Assembly (NCBI RefSeq): GCF_002075345.1
Contig: NZ_NAEW01000005.1
Location: 186,001 to 250,000 of the forward strand
Reading direction: 5' to 3'
Length of the DNA: 64,000 bases
Source of the DNA: Citrobacter braakii
Lineage (GTDB): Bacteria > Pseudomonadota > Gammaproteobacteria > Enterobacterales > Enterobacteriaceae
Numbering within the stretch: position 1 is the first letter of the stretch; every line of letters begins with the position of its first letter. The notes beneath the pieces were generated by a model, which was given only the letters and a program-made list of their open reading frames with translations, was not told the origin of the DNA and made no database searches. This document shows positions 1-10,343 of the stretch, in pieces. The position numbers were made by a program, and so were the translations under genes.

Positions 1-814
1 CCAGGATCAGACGCGGGTTCATCAGCACGTACGGGAAGTAAATTTCGTGGATACCACCCAGGAAGTGGATGATAGCCGCGCCGCCTGCAGACTGCTTAGC
101 GCTGCCGCGACCGAAGAACATGTATGCCAGCAGAACGCCCATACCCGGACCCGGGTTAGCTTCAATCAGGAAGAAGATGGATTTGCCCATCTCGTGGGAC
201 TGCTGAATACCCAGCGGTGAGAAAATACCGTGGTTGATGGCGTTGTTGAGGAACAGGATTTTCGCCGGTTCAACGAAGATAGACGCCAGCGGCAGCATGT
301 CATGGACAACCATGAAGTTAACGCCTGCCGCCAGGATTTTGGACAGTGCTTCAACCAATGGGCCAATGCCAAGGAATGCCAGAATGGCGAGGATCATCCC
401 GATGATGCCTGCGGAGAAGTTATTCACCAGCATCTCAAAACCGGACTTGATCTTACCGTCTACCCAGTTGTCGAAATGTTTGATAGCCCAGCCGCCCAGC
501 GGACCTGCGATCATCGCGCCGAGGAACATTGGCATATCGGCACCGACGATAACGCCCATGGTGGTGATAGCACCCACCACGCCGCCACGCTCGCCGCCAA
601 CCAGCTTACCACCGGTATAACCGATCAGCAGCGGCAGCAGATAGGTGATCATTGGGCCGACAAGCTTCGCCAGCGTTTCGTTCGGCAACCACCCTGTCGG
701 AATGAATAATGCGGTGATAATACCCCACGCGATAAACGCGCCGATATTTGGCATCACCATGTTACTGAGGAATCGACCAAAGCTTTGCACTTTGATCTTA
801 ATATCGGATGACAT
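1..814 (-). CDS. mtlA: Mannitol-specific PTS enzyme IICBA, N-terminal part (cut by window edge)
   Basis: Inner-membrane permease that takes up D-mannitol and phosphorylates it to mannitol-1-phosphate. Reading leftward from the ATG at 814, the frame stays open to base 1 and covers about 271 residues of the EIIC membrane domain. It begins [20 protein letters not shown], the family's amphipathic start, and contains the conserved stretches [20 protein letters not shown] and NPGPGMG. The EIIB and EIIA domains lie beyond the window. An AGGGG ribosome site precedes the start. The large upstream region (815-1347) with several CRP sites fits catabolite-controlled mtl expression. Recognition is secure; only the length is partial. 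Confidence 0.95.
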   Translation of the reverse strand, partial: MSSDIKIKVQSFGRFLSNMVMPNIGAFIAWGIITALFIPTGWLPNETLAKLVGPMITYLLPLLIGYTGGKLVGGERGGVVGAITTMGVIVGADMPMFLGAMIAGPLGGWAIKHFDNWVDGKIKSGFEMLVNNFSAGIIGMILAILAFLGIGPLVEALSKILAAGVNFMVVHDMLPLASIFVEPAKILFLNNAINHGIFSPLGIQQSHEMGKSIFFLIEANPGPGMGVLLAYMFFGRGSAKQSAGGAAIIHFLGGIHEIYFPYVLMNPRLIL

Positions 815-1347
815 AAAAACACCCCTTCTTATGTTTGCTGTCGCGCAGGCTAAAAGCCCGAGGTTTGTTAATGTAGCGGCAGGAGGTAGCCGGACCCTGT
901 AGATACTGCGAAATCTGGCACTGAATCGTTCAACTGTCCAGTCGACGACTTTTTATGTGACGTTTGTCACGTAAATATAGGGTGTATGGCGTTAGTTAAT
1001 GTGATTTTCATCACAAAATATCGGTACAAAAAAACATCACAGGTCAAGAATTGGCTAAAAATGGGCGTTAAGTGTGAAGTTGTTCACGTTTTTGTTTTGG
1101 CTGTTTGTTGGGTATTTGTGATCTACTTCGCAATAAATATTTGTCTGGATTTCTCCTGGTGTGATCTGGAGCGGATTCTGTTTCATCACCTATTTCTTGC
1201 AACTACCCCGCAAGCCATCAACCTGAAAATTTATACCCTGGTGGTATGGCGGAAATGGCTAACTGCAATTATGTTCAAATTACCAGCCATGACTCCTTTC
1301 GGCTGCCTGCAATCGAAAGCTCTGATTAGCGTGAATACGAGGCGGGT
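815..1347. promoter_or_regulatory. mtlA / yibI divergent control region with a CRP-site array
   Basis: A 533-base region without a credible gene separates divergent mtlA and yibI. It contains TGTGACGTTTGTCACG (956-971), TGTGATTTTCATCACA (1000-1015, a perfect match to the CRP consensus core) and TGTGAAGTTGTTCACG (1073-1088). A weaker TGTGATCTACTTCGCA-like site lies near 1117-1132. E. coli mtlA is known to have several CRP sites and MtlR control, so the region is interpreted as the mannitol operon promoter. Whether the same sites serve yibI on the other side is inference. An open frame at 986-1357 runs through these sites and is not believed. Confidence 0.8.
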
Positions 1348-1710
1348 ATGTTTCTAAACTATTTCGCGTTAGGTGTGCTGATCTTCGTTTTTCTGGTTCT
1401 GTTTTACGGAATCATCGCCATCCATGATATTCCCTATAACATGGCTAAGAAGCGCAACCATCCCCATGCCGATGCCATCCATACGGCGGGTTGGGTGAGT
1501 TTATTTACGCTGCATGTTATTTGGCCCTTCCTGTGGATCTGGGCCACGCTCTATCAGCCAGAACGAGGCTGGGGAATGCAGTCACACATCACGCCGTCCG
1601 GGAAGGAACCTGACCCTGAAATTGCCGCGCTGGCCGCGCGCATCACCCAGTTGGAAAATAGACTGGATGGGGAGAAAAAAAACGATAACTCCACCTTTCC
1701 GGAGATTTGA
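1348..1710 (+). CDS. yibI: DUF3302 inner-membrane protein YibI
   Basis: Small membrane protein of 120 residues and unknown function. It has two predicted transmembrane helices (about residues 4-25 and 50-68) and a short charged tail with coiled-coil character. It starts [17 protein letters not shown] and contains the motif [12 protein letters not shown]. It is followed at two bases by yibH, a membrane-fusion-type protein, so the two probably form one unit. Its paralogue YiaW is encoded at 10015-10338, also directly before a yibH paralogue. By analogy with paired small-protein/HlyD systems it may be an accessory subunit of an export complex. That role is inferred. Confidence 0.9.
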   Translation: MFLNYFALGVLIFVFLVLFYGIIAIHDIPYNMAKKRNHPHADAIHTAGWVSLFTLHVIWPFLWIWATLYQPERGWGMQSHITPSGKEPDPEIAALAARITQLENRLDGEKKNDNSTFPEI

Positions 1711-1712
1711 TC

Positions 1713-2849
1713 ATGGACTTGTTGATTGTCCTGACCTATGTGGCATTCGCCTGGGCCATTTTTAAAATATTCCGTATTCCGGTAAATCAATGGACGCTTG
1801 CTACCGCCGCATTAGGTGGGGTGTTTATTGTGGCGGGACTGATTTTATTAATGAACTATAACCACCCGTATACCTTTACGGCGCAAAAGGCGGTTATTTC
1901 AATTCCTGTTACCCCACAGGTCACCGGAATTGTTAGTGAAGTGACAGATAAAAATAATCAGCTGATTAAAAAAGGCGAGGTGTTATTTAAACTCGATCCC
2001 GTTCGTTATCAGGCGCGGGTTGACAGGCTGCAGGCCGACCTGGTGACCGCTACGCACAACATCGACAATATGAAAGCGCAGCTGTCTGAAGCCGTAGCCA
2101 ATACCACCCGCGTTTCCGCTGAACGAGATCGCCTGTATAAAGATTATCAACGCTATTTGAAGGGTAGTCAGGCGAAGGTTAATCCATTCTCTGAAAGCGA
2201 CATCGACAATGCCCGGCAAAACTACCTGGCGCAGGATGCGCTGGTCAAAGGCTCCGTTGCTGAACAGACGCAGATTCAGAGCCAGTTAGACAGTATGGTC
2301 AATGGAGAGCAATCTCAGGTTGCGTCTCTGCGCGCCCAGCTCGCTGAAGCCAAATACAATCTTGAGCAGACTATCGTACGTGCGCCCAGCAACGGTTATG
2401 TAACACAGGTGCTTATCCGGCCCGGGACCTATGCCGCCGCGCTGCCTCTGCGCCCGGTGATGGTATTTATTCCGGAACAAAAACGGCAAATCGTGGCGCA
2501 ATTCCGCCAGAATTCGTTGCTGCGCCTTAAACCGGGTGATGAAGCGGAAGTGGTCTTCAACGCGCTGCCAGGCCAGGTATTCTCCGGCAAGCTTACCAGC
2601 ATTCTGCCGGTTGTTCCGGGCGGTTCTTATCAGGCGCAGGGAGCATTACAGTCCTTAACGGTGGTGCCGGGTACCGATGGCGTGCTGGCCACGATTGAGC
2701 TGGCTCCCAATGCCGATGTGGATGCGCTGCCGGACGGTATCTATGCCCAGGTGGCGGTCTATTCCGACCATTTCGCTCACGTTTCAGTGATGCGAAAAGT
2801 GCTGCTGCGCATGACCAGTTGGATGCATTACCTTTATTTGGATCATTGA
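1713..2849 (+). CDS. yibH: HlyD/EmrA-type membrane fusion protein YibH
   Basis: 378-residue periplasmic adaptor of the HlyD family. It has two N-terminal transmembrane segments (about 1-18 and 27-45), then a biotinyl-lipoyl-like strand ([12 protein letters not shown]), a long coiled-coil hairpin (about 90-210) and a C-terminal barrel ([16 protein letters not shown]). Such proteins bridge inner-membrane pumps to outer-membrane channels, but no dedicated pump is encoded beside it. I chose the ATG at 1713 rather than a TTG two codons upstream, because it matches the family start MDLLIVL. It follows yibI at two bases. Closely paralogous to yiaV at 10344-11480. Substrate unknown. Confidence 0.9.
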   Translation: MDLLIVLTYVAFAWAIFKIFRIPVNQWTLATAALGGVFIVAGLILLMNYNHPYTFTAQKAVISIPVTPQVTGIVSEVTDKNNQLIKKGEVLFKLDPVRYQARVDRLQADLVTATHNIDNMKAQLSEAVANTTRVSAERDRLYKDYQRYLKGSQAKVNPFSESDIDNARQNYLAQDALVKGSVAEQTQIQSQLDSMVNGEQSQVASLRAQLAEAKYNLEQTIVRAPSNGYVTQVLIRPGTYAAALPLRPVMVFIPEQKRQIVAQFRQNSLLRLKPGDEAEVVFNALPGQVFSGKLTSILPVVPGGSYQAQGALQSLTVVPGTDGVLATIELAPNADVDALPDGIYAQVAVYSDHFAHVSVMRKVLLRMTSWMHYLYLDH

Positions 2850-2919
2850 GACCGTCATCACCTGCCATTTGCACTGACCTGAGCCATACTGATATTTTTG
2901 TTGGCAAAAAGGACCCGGC

Positions 2920-3528
2920 ATGAAACTCATTGGCAGCTATACCAGCCCTTTTGTGCGTAAAATTTCTATTCTGTTACTGGAAAAGGGCATCACCTTCGAA
3001 TTTGTGAATGAACTCCCCTATAACGCAGATAACGGCGTGGCACGCTATAACCCGTTAGGAAAAGTGCCCGCGTTGGTTACCGATGAGGGCGAGTACTGGT
3101 TTGACTCTCCGATCATCGCGGAATACATAGAACTGCTGGATATTGCGCCAGCGATGCTGCCGCGTGAACCACTGGCGGCGCTGAAGGTACGCCAGTTGGA
3201 AGCGCTGGCCGATGGCATTATGGATGCCGGTTTAGTCTCGGTACGCGAACAAGCTCGCCCCGTCGCACAGCAGTCAGAAACCGAACTGTTACGCCAGCGA
3301 GAGAAGATTACCCGTAGTCTGGATATGCTGGAAGGTTATCTGGCGGAGGGTACGCTGAAAACGGATACGGTTAACCTGGCAACCATTGCGATTGCCTGTG
3401 CCGTCGGTTATCTCAATTTCCGTCGGGTTGCGCCCGGCTGGTGTGTTGATCGCCCGCGTCTGGTCAAACTGGTGGAAACGCTCTTTCAACGCGAAAGTTT
3501 TGCCCGTACGGAACCGCCAAAGGCTTGA
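2920..3528 (+). CDS. yibF: Glutathione S-transferase-like protein YibF
   Basis: 202-residue cytosolic GST-fold protein. The thioredoxin-like N-terminal domain (1-80) begins [17 protein letters not shown]. It carries the cis-proline loop VPALV and the substrate-binding DSPIIAEYI. An all-helical C-terminal domain follows. The family binds glutathione, but the physiological substrate of YibF is unknown. It lies between yibH and selA as in other enterobacteria, on the same strand, with 70 bases to yibH and 98 to selA. Length matches the E. coli protein. Confidence 0.9.
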   Translation: MKLIGSYTSPFVRKISILLLEKGITFEFVNELPYNADNGVARYNPLGKVPALVTDEGEYWFDSPIIAEYIELLDIAPAMLPREPLAALKVRQLEALADGIMDAGLVSVREQARPVAQQSETELLRQREKITRSLDMLEGYLAEGTLKTDTVNLATIAIACAVGYLNFRRVAPGWCVDRPRLVKLVETLFQRESFARTEPPKA

Positions 3529-3583
3529 TACACATTATACTCGCCTGAGCAAAGTCACGGTACAATCCTTGCTATATCGATAT

Positions 3584-3604
3584 CCCTCTCCACGGTGGAG
3601 AGGG
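3584..3604 (+). promoter_or_regulatory. Hairpin in the selA leader (SECIS-like candidate)
   Basis: CCCTCTCCAC and GTGGAGAGGG form a near-perfect stem with a minimal loop. It lies 22 bases before the selA ATG and has no T-tract, so it is not a standard terminator. In E. coli a SECIS-like element in the selAB leader is known to bind SelB and tune translation. Position and stability fit such a role, but I cannot confirm the loop bases SelB needs. Confidence 0.45.
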
Positions 3605-3626
3605 CCACCAACAGCCAGGCCCTTTC

Positions 3627-5018
3627 ATGACAACCGACATGCGTTCACTCTACAGCCAGCTTCCTGCGATCGATCGTTTATTGCGCGATAGCGCCTTCCC
3701 AGCTTTACGTGAGTCTCACGGTCATACCCGGGTGGTTGACCTGCTGCGTCACATGCTCGACGAAGCCAGAGAAGCTATTCGCGACACGCACGCGCTCCCG
3801 GCATGGTGTGAGGACTGGGCGCAAGAGGCCTGCGCCCGGCTGGAACGAGAATCGCAAAGTGCGCTGCGTCCGGTAATTAACCTTACCGGAACGGTGCTGC
3901 ATACCAATCTTGGTCGCGCATCGCAGGCCGAAGAAGCGATCGAGGCTGTGGTGCAGGCGATGCGCACGCCAGTGACGCTGGAATACAGCCTGGATGATGC
4001 CGGGCGTGGACATCGGGATCGGGCCCTGGCGGATTTACTCTGCCGTCTGACGGGGGCGGAAGACGCCTGTATCGTCAATAACAACGCGGCCGCGGTTTTG
4101 CTGATGCTGGCGGCCACAGCTAACGGCAAAGAGGTGGTCGTTTCACGCGGAGAACTGGTAGAAATTGGCGGCGCGTTTCGTATTCCGGACGTGATGTGTC
4201 AGGCCGGATGTATTCTGCGCGAAGTGGGTACCACCAACCGGACCCACACGAAAGATTATCGTCAGGCGGTAAATGAAAATACCGGTCTGCTGATGAAAGT
4301 ACATACCAGTAATTACAGCATCGAAGGCTTTACGAAGTCGGTGGATGAGGCAGAGCTGGCCACTATTGGCAAGGAGCTGGATATTCCGGTAGTGGCGGAT
4401 CTCGGCAGCGGCTCGCTGGTCGATCTCAGCCAGTATGGATTACCGCAGGAGCCGATGCCGCAACAGCTGATTGCCGCTGGCGTCAGCCTGGTGAGCTTCT
4501 CTGGCGATAAATTACTGGGAGGGCCGCAGGCAGGGATTATTGTCGGTAAAAAAGAGATGATCGCGCGCTTACAGAGCCATCCGCTGAAACGTGCATTACG
4601 GGCTGATAAAATGACGCTGGCTGCGCTGGAAGCGACGCTGCGGCTCTACCTGCACCCGGAAGCGCTGGCAGCGAAGTTGCCGACGTTACGCCAGCTCACC
4701 CGCTCGCAGGAGGCTGTCCACGCGCAGGCACAACAATTACAGGCACGGCTTGCTGATCATTACGGCGACGAATTCGCCCTGAACGTTATGCCTTGTTTAT
4801 CGCAGATAGGCAGCGGTTCGCTGCCTGTTGATAGGCTGCCCAGCGCGGCATTAACCTTTACGCCACATGACGGGCGCGGTAGCCGCCTCGAAGCACTGGC
4901 CGCCCGTTGGCGTGCGCTGCCCGTGCCGATCATTGGGCGAATTTATGATGGTCGCTTATGGCTGGATCTGCGCTGCCTTGAGGACGAGACCCGGTTTATG
5001 GAGATGATGCTGAAATGA
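3627..5018 (+). CDS. selA: L-seryl-tRNA(Sec) selenium transferase
   Basis: 463-residue PLP enzyme that converts seryl-tRNA(Sec) to selenocysteyl-tRNA(Sec) using selenophosphate. The fold-type I signature [12 protein letters not shown], with the PLP-binding lysine near 295, is present, as are [17 protein letters not shown] and the [10 protein letters not shown] region. Length equals the E. coli enzyme. It overlaps selB by four bases (ATGA), indicating translational coupling. A hairpin sits just before the start. Together with selB it shows the organism makes selenoproteins; no in-frame-UGA selenoprotein gene was recognised in this window. Confidence 0.97.
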   Translation: MTTDMRSLYSQLPAIDRLLRDSAFPALRESHGHTRVVDLLRHMLDEAREAIRDTHALPAWCEDWAQEACARLERESQSALRPVINLTGTVLHTNLGRASQAEEAIEAVVQAMRTPVTLEYSLDDAGRGHRDRALADLLCRLTGAEDACIVNNNAAAVLLMLAATANGKEVVVSRGELVEIGGAFRIPDVMCQAGCILREVGTTNRTHTKDYRQAVNENTGLLMKVHTSNYSIEGFTKSVDEAELATIGKELDIPVVADLGSGSLVDLSQYGLPQEPMPQQLIAAGVSLVSFSGDKLLGGPQAGIIVGKKEMIARLQSHPLKRALRADKMTLAALEATLRLYLHPEALAAKLPTLRQLTRSQEAVHAQAQQLQARLADHYGDEFALNVMPCLSQIGSGSLPVDRLPSAALTFTPHDGRGSRLEALAARWRALPVPIIGRIYDGRLWLDLRCLEDETRFMEMMLK

Positions 5019-6859
5019 TTATTGCAACCGCCGGACACGTTGACCACGGAAAAACAACGTTATTACAGGCGATTACCGGCGTGAATGCCGACCGTTTGCC
5101 GGAAGAAAAAAAGCGCGGCATGACCATCGATCTCGGTTATGCCTACTGGCCGCAGCCGGACGGAAGGATTCTGGGATTTATCGATGTTCCCGGACACGAA
5201 AAGTTTTTGTCCAACATGCTGGCGGGTGTCGGCGGGATCGACCATGCGCTGCTGGTGGTGGCGTGTGATGACGGCGTGATGGCGCAAACACGTGAGCATT
5301 TGCAAATTCTGCAACTGACGGGCAATCCGCAGATCACCGTGGCGCTCACGAAAGCCGATCGCGTGGATGACGATCGCATCAACGCGGTACGTACTGAGGT
5401 GCATACTGCGCTTGAGAACTATGGATTCGCCGATGCGGTTCTGTTCGTGACGGCTGCCAGTGAAGGTCGTGGAATCGAAGAACTGCGCGATCATTTACAG
5501 CAATTAACGTCGCGCGAGCATGCCCGCGATTGTAGCTTTCGCCTGGCGATTGACCGTGCCTTTACGGTCAAAGGCGCGGGTCTGGTGGTGACCGGGACGG
5601 CGCTTAGCGGTGAGGTGACTGTTGGTGACACGCTGTGGCTCACGGGCGTCAACAAACCGATGCGCGTACGTAGCTTGCATGCGCAAAATCAGGCCACCGA
5701 TCGCGCGCAGGCGGGGCAACGTATTGCGCTGAATATTGCCGGTGATGCACAAAAAGAAGAGCTTAACCGCGGCGACTGGCTGCTGTCCGATGCACCGCCA
5801 GAGGCGTTTACCCGCGTGATTGTCTCTTTAGAGCATGCCGCGCCGCTGATGCAGTGGCAACCGCTGCATATTCACCACGCGGCCAGCCACGTCACCGGGA
5901 GAATCTCGCTGCTTGAAGGGACGCTGGCGGAACTGGTGTTTGATACACCGCTCTGGCTCGCCGATAACGACCGTCTGGTGCTACGCGATATTTCGGCCCG
6001 CACGACGCTGGCTGGCGCGCGCGTGGTAACGCTCAATCCGCCGCGTCGCGGGAAGCGTAAGCCGGAATATTTGCAGTGGCTAGCAGCGCTGGAGAAGGTA
6101 CAGAGTGACGGCGAAGCTCTGGCGCTACATCTGACGCGCGGGGCGGTGAATATTCCTGACTTCGCCTGGGCGCGTCAGCTCAACGGCAACGGTATGCGTC
6201 CGTTGATTGAGCTGCATGGCTTTATTCAGGCGGGATACAGTCTGTTGAATGCTGCCGTTGCAGCGCGCTGGCAGCGGAAAGTCCTTGATACGCTGGCGAC
6301 GTACCACGAGCAGCACCGTGATGAACCAGGACCTGGGCGAGAACGCCTGCGCCGTATGGCTTTGCCGATGGAAGACGAAGCGTTGGTCCTGCTGCTGATT
6401 GAAAAGATGCGTGAGAGCGGCGCCATCCATAGCCATCATGGCTGGCTGCATTTGCCGGATCATAAGGCCGGTTTCAGCGAAGAGCAGCAGGTTATCTGGC
6501 AAAAAGCAGAACCGCTTTTTGGCGATGAGCCGTGGTGGGTGCGTGATTTGGCAAAACAGACGGGCACAGATGAGCAGATGATGCGTGTGGCGTTACGACA
6601 AGCAGCGCAGCAAGGCATCATCACCGCGATCGTCAAAGATCGCTATTACCGTAATGATCGGATTGTGGCCTTTGCCAATATGATCCGCGAACTGGATCAG
6701 GAGAAAGGATCGACCTGTGCTGCCGATTTCCGCGACAGGCTTAACGTTGGACGCAAATTGGCTATCCAGATTCTGGAATATTTTGACCGCATTGGTTTTA
6801 CGCGTCGCCGGGGAAATGATCATTTATTACGCGATGCTTTGCTGTTTCCCGAAAAGTAA
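5015..6859 (+). CDS. selB: Selenocysteine-specific elongation factor
   Basis: 614-residue GTPase that delivers selenocysteyl-tRNA to ribosomes at UGA codons marked by a SECIS hairpin. The GTPase domain shows the P-loop GHVDHGKTT (7-15), the switch DVPGHEKF and TKAD. EF-Tu-like beta domains follow to about 340. The C-terminal half holds the winged-helix repeats that bind SECIS RNA. Its start overlaps the selA stop. A hairpin and T-tract terminate the unit at 6917-6952. Confidence 0.97.
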   Translation: MIIATAGHVDHGKTTLLQAITGVNADRLPEEKKRGMTIDLGYAYWPQPDGRILGFIDVPGHEKFLSNMLAGVGGIDHALLVVACDDGVMAQTREHLQILQLTGNPQITVALTKADRVDDDRINAVRTEVHTALENYGFADAVLFVTAASEGRGIEELRDHLQQLTSREHARDCSFRLAIDRAFTVKGAGLVVTGTALSGEVTVGDTLWLTGVNKPMRVRSLHAQNQATDRAQAGQRIALNIAGDAQKEELNRGDWLLSDAPPEAFTRVIVSLEHAAPLMQWQPLHIHHAASHVTGRISLLEGTLAELVFDTPLWLADNDRLVLRDISARTTLAGARVVTLNPPRRGKRKPEYLQWLAALEKVQSDGEALALHLTRGAVNIPDFAWARQLNGNGMRPLIELHGFIQAGYSLLNAAVAARWQRKVLDTLATYHEQHRDEPGPGRERLRRMALPMEDEALVLLLIEKMRESGAIHSHHGWLHLPDHKAGFSEEQQVIWQKAEPLFGDEPWWVRDLAKQTGTDEQMMRVALRQAAQQGIITAIVKDRYYRNDRIVAFANMIRELDQEKGSTCAADFRDRLNVGRKLAIQILEYFDRIGFTRRRGNDHLLRDALLFPEK

Positions 6860-6916
6860 TGAAACAATTAATTCAGGAATTAAATGAATTAATACAAAAT
6901 AGATATTGATTGAAAT

Positions 6917-6952
6917 AAGCACATTAGATTATGAACCTAATGTGCTTTTTAA
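6917..6952 (+). terminator. Rho-independent terminator of selAB
   Basis: AAGCACATTAG pairs with CTAATGTGCTT around a 9-base loop, followed by TTT. It lies about 58 bases past selB. Confidence 0.85.
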
Positions 6953-7047
6953 TTGTGGGTGTTATTAAAATAACAACCACGATCATATTTTGTTGGATAT
7001 TTCACTCGTATGCTTCCTGACTCTTTAGAGTAATTAAGGATCGTACA

Positions 7048-8199
7048 ATGGCTGCTTCAACATTTTTTATTCCTTCCGTGAATGTAATCGGCGCTGATTC
7101 ATTAAAAGACGCAATGAATACAATGGCGGAATATGGTTTTCGTCGTACGCTGATTGTCACGGATGCCATGCTGACAAAATTAGGTATGGCTGGCGAGATT
7201 CAAAAAGCATTACAGGAACGTGATATTTTCAGCGTAATTTTCGACGGTACGCATCCTAATCCCACGACCAGTAACGTCGCTGCTGGCCTGCATATACTGA
7301 AAGAAAACGAATGTGATAGCGTTATTTCCCTCGGCGGCGGTTCTCCGCACGATTGTGCGAAGGGCATTGCGCTGGTGGCGGCTAACGGCGGCGATATTCG
7401 CGATTACGAAGGTGTGGACCGTTCTGCAAAACCACAGCTGCCGATGATCGCCATTAACACCACCGCGGGCACGGCATCTGAAATGACCCGTTTCTGCATC
7501 ATTACCGATGAAGTACGCCACATTAAAATGGCGATTGTGGATAAGCATGTTACGCCGCTGCTGTCCGTTAATGACTCCTCGCTGATGGTCGGCATGCCGA
7601 AGTCCCTGACAGCGGCAACCGGTATGGATGCGCTGACCCACGCCATTGAAGCCTACGTGTCTATTGCTGCAACGCCGATTACCGATGCGTGCGCGTTGAA
7701 AGCGGTCACCATGATTGCGGAAAACCTGCCGGTCGCCGTTGCAGATGGCAGCAATGCTCAGGCGCGCGAAGCCATGGCTTACGCGCAGTTCCTCGCGGGC
7801 ATGGCTTTTAACAACGCTTCTCTTGGTTATGTGCACGCAATGGCGCACCAGTTGGGTGGCTTCTACGATCTGCCGCACGGTGTATGTAACGCAGTGCTGC
7901 TGCCGCATGTGCAGGTCTTCAATAGCAAAGTGGCTGCCGCTCGCCTGCGTGATTGCGCTGCGGCAATGGGCGTGGACGTTGCTGGCTTGAGCACAGAGCA
8001 AGGGGCGGAAGCCTGCATCGCGGCGATCCGCGAACTGGCGCAGAAAGTGAATATCCCGGCCGGTCTGCGTGAGTTGAACGTGAAGGAAGAGGATATTGCC
8101 GTACTGGCGACCAATGCTCTGAAAGATGCCTGCGGTTTCACTAACCCGATTCAGGCGACTCATGAAGAAATCATGGCGATTTATCGCGCTGCTATGTAA
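7048..8199 (+). CDS. yiaY: Iron-dependent alcohol dehydrogenase YiaY
   Basis: 383-residue group III (Fe-type) NAD-dependent alcohol dehydrogenase. The Rossmann part has [12 protein letters not shown]. Metal ligands are expected from the aspartate/histidines of the [15 protein letters not shown] and [14 protein letters not shown] motifs, all of which are visible. The family oxidises small alcohols; activity on L-threonine has been reported for E. coli YiaY. Start ATG at 7048 is preceded by TAAGGATCG. aldB follows, so an alcohol/aldehyde pair of dehydrogenases is encoded together, although a strong hairpin lies between them. Confidence 0.95.
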   Translation: MAASTFFIPSVNVIGADSLKDAMNTMAEYGFRRTLIVTDAMLTKLGMAGEIQKALQERDIFSVIFDGTHPNPTTSNVAAGLHILKENECDSVISLGGGSPHDCAKGIALVAANGGDIRDYEGVDRSAKPQLPMIAINTTAGTASEMTRFCIITDEVRHIKMAIVDKHVTPLLSVNDSSLMVGMPKSLTAATGMDALTHAIEAYVSIAATPITDACALKAVTMIAENLPVAVADGSNAQAREAMAYAQFLAGMAFNNASLGYVHAMAHQLGGFYDLPHGVCNAVLLPHVQVFNSKVAAARLRDCAAAMGVDVAGLSTEQGAEACIAAIRELAQKVNIPAGLRELNVKEEDIAVLATNALKDACGFTNPIQATHEEIMAIYRAAM

Positions 8200-8228
8200 T
8201 TCGTGATACCTGTCGTAAAGCAGTAAAT

Positions 8229-8251
8229 GGCTGGCGAATAATTCGCCAGCC
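8229..8251 (+). terminator. Perfect hairpin between yiaY and aldB
   Basis: GGCTGGCGAA and TTCGCCAGCC flank a TAA loop, giving a 10-bp perfect stem. There is no long T-run, so it could be an inefficient terminator or an mRNA-stabilising structure. Confidence 0.6.
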
Positions 8252-8291
8252 CCGTCTACCCTTGTAGTACCCCTACAGCAAGGAGACGGTC

Positions 8292-9830
8292 ATGACCAAT
8301 AACCCCCCTTCAACGCGTATTTATCCCGGCGAGTATGGTTACCCTCTGAAGTTAAAAGCCCGATACGATAACTTTATCGGCGGTGACTGGGTTGCCCCGG
8401 TGGGCGGCGAGTATTACCAAAACCTGACGCCGGTAACCGGGCAATTACTGTGCGAAGTGGCCTCTTCCGGCAAAAAGGATATCGATCTGGCACTGGATGC
8501 CGCGCACAAAGTAAAAGACAAGTGGGCGCAGACATCCGTGCAGGACAGGGCGGCGATACTGTTCAAAATCGCCGATCGTATGGAGCAAAACCTGGAACTG
8601 CTGGCGACGGCAGAAACCTGGGATAACGGTAAGCCCATCCGCGAAACCAGCGCGGCAGATGTTCCGCTGGCGATTGACCATTTCCGCTATTTCGCTTCCT
8701 GTATTCGTGCGCAGGAAGGGGGAATAAGCGAGGTTGATAGCGAGACCGTGGCTTATCACTTCCATGAACCTCTTGGCGTGGTAGGGCAAATTATCCCGTG
8801 GAACTTCCCGCTGCTGATGGCCAGCTGGAAGATGGCGCCCGCGCTGGCGGCGGGTAACTGCGTCGTGCTTAAACCCGCGCGCCTCACGCCGCTGTCCGTG
8901 CTGTTGCTGATGGAAGTCATCGGCGATCTGCTCCCACCAGGCGTGGTGAACGTGGTAAACGGTGCGGGTGGGGAAATCGGTGAGTATCTGGCGACGTCTA
9001 AGCGCATTGCGAAAGTGGCGTTTACCGGCTCAACGGAAGTTGGGCAGCAGATCATGCAATACGCCACGCAGAACATTATTCCCGTCACGCTGGAGCTGGG
9101 TGGGAAATCGCCCAATATCTTCTTCGCTGATGTGATGGATGAAGAAGATGCGTTTTTTGACAAAGCGCTGGAAGGTTTCGCGCTGTTTGCCTTCAATCAG
9201 GGTGAAGTGTGTACCTGTCCGAGCCGTGCGTTAGTACAGGAATCTATTTACGAACGTTTTATGGAAAGAGCTATTCGCCGGGTGGAGAGTATTCGCAGCG
9301 GCAACCCGTTAGACAGCGTGACGCAAATGGGTGCGCAGGTCTCGCATGGTCAACTGGAAACCATTTTGAATTACATCGATATTGGTAAGAAAGAAGGGGC
9401 TGATGTTCTCACCGGCGGGCGGCGCAAGCAACTGGATGGCGACTTAAAAGAAGGTTATTACCTCGAACCAACCATTCTGTTTGGCAAGAACAACATGCGG
9501 GTTTTCCAGGAAGAGATCTTCGGGCCCGTGCTGGCCGTCACGACCTTTAAAACCATGGAAGAGGCGCTGGAAATCGCCAATGACACCCAATATGGGCTTG
9601 GCGCTGGTGTCTGGAGCCGTAACGGAAATCTGGCGTACAAGATGGGCCGTGGGATTCAGGCGGGGCGTGTTTGGACCAACTGTTACCATGCTTACCCGGC
9701 CCATGCGGCATTCGGTGGCTATAAGCAGTCAGGCATCGGGCGCGAGACGCATAAGATGATGCTCGAGCATTATCAGCAAACCAAATGTCTGCTGGTGAGC
9801 TACTCAGATAAACCGCTGGGACTATTTTAA
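8292..9830 (+). CDS. aldB: Aldehyde dehydrogenase B
   Basis: 512-residue NAD(P)-dependent aldehyde dehydrogenase, the length of E. coli AldB. It oxidises acetaldehyde and other aldehydes to acids. Visible motifs are the cofactor-binding [19 protein letters not shown], the general-base region [11 protein letters not shown] and the catalytic cysteine in [13 protein letters not shown] good AAGGAGACGG ribosome site precedes the ATG. In E. coli the gene is stationary-phase (RpoS) controlled with Fis and CRP input; I did not identify those sites here. A G/C hairpin terminates it at about 9846. Confidence 0.96.
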   Translation: MTNNPPSTRIYPGEYGYPLKLKARYDNFIGGDWVAPVGGEYYQNLTPVTGQLLCEVASSGKKDIDLALDAAHKVKDKWAQTSVQDRAAILFKIADRMEQNLELLATAETWDNGKPIRETSAADVPLAIDHFRYFASCIRAQEGGISEVDSETVAYHFHEPLGVVGQIIPWNFPLLMASWKMAPALAAGNCVVLKPARLTPLSVLLLMEVIGDLLPPGVVNVVNGAGGEIGEYLATSKRIAKVAFTGSTEVGQQIMQYATQNIIPVTLELGGKSPNIFFADVMDEEDAFFDKALEGFALFAFNQGEVCTCPSRALVQESIYERFMERAIRRVESIRSGNPLDSVTQMGAQVSHGQLETILNYIDIGKKEGADVLTGGRRKQLDGDLKEGYYLEPTILFGKNNMRVFQEEIFGPVLAVTTFKTMEEALEIANDTQYGLGAGVWSRNGNLAYKMGRGIQAGRVWTNCYHAYPAHAAFGGYKQSGIGRETHKMMLEHYQQTKCLLVSYSDKPLGLF

Positions 9831-9845
9831 TTTCTCATCACTTAT

Positions 9846-9872
9846 TGCCCGGTTTTGCGCCGGGCATATCTT
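9846..9872 (+). terminator. Putative aldB terminator
   Basis: GCCCGG / CCGGGC hairpin with loop TTTTGCG followed by a T-rich stretch, 15 bases after aldB. Confidence 0.65.
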
Positions 9873-10014
9873 TATTCTGTAGTTATATATAAACCCATAT
9901 ATCGTTATATAAATAAGACGATTGCATCCAATCTGGTCATTCCACTACTATTATCAACTCTATTGTGTAAATCAAATTGCAGCCGAATTTTCAATTTAAA
10001 TCCCTGAGGCAAAT

Positions 10015-10338
10015 ATGTTCCTTAATTATTTTGCATTAGGAGTGCTTATTTTTGTATTCCTGGTCATTTTTTACGGGATTATTATTCTGCATGATATTCC
10101 CTATCTCATTGCAAAGAAACGTAACCATCCTCATGCTGACGCAATACATGTCGCGGGCTGGGTGAGTTTGTTTACCTTACATGTCATGTGGCCCTTTTTA
10201 TGGATCTGGGCAACGCTTTATCGCCCGGAACGCGGGTGGGGTATGCAAAGCGCGGATTCTTCCCTGATCCAGTTGCAGGCCAGGGTTGCCGATCTGGAAA
10301 AGAAACTGGGTGAGGCGAAGACCTCTCCGGCGGAGTAA
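10015..10338 (+). CDS. yiaW: DUF3302 inner-membrane protein YiaW (paralogue of YibI)
   Basis: 107-residue membrane protein with the same start ([17 protein letters not shown]), the same two hydrophobic helices and the same [12 protein letters not shown] motif as YibI at 1348-1710. The tails after about residue 75 differ. It lies five bases before yiaV, repeating the yibI-yibH arrangement. Function unknown. The 184 bases upstream presumably hold its promoter; I saw no specific operator there. Confidence 0.9.
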   Translation: MFLNYFALGVLIFVFLVIFYGIIILHDIPYLIAKKRNHPHADAIHVAGWVSLFTLHVMWPFLWIWATLYRPERGWGMQSADSSLIQLQARVADLEKKLGEAKTSPAE

Positions 10339-10343
10339 TATCG

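Noticed and set aside
986-1357. 123-codon open frame in the mtlA-yibI gap
   Set aside because: It runs through three CRP sites and overlaps the yibI start, with no ribosome site and no recognisable domain.
7210-8163. 317-codon frame antisense to yiaY
   Set aside because: Fully inside a well-conserved dehydrogenase gene on the other strand; the translation is histidine/arginine-rich without a recognisable fold.
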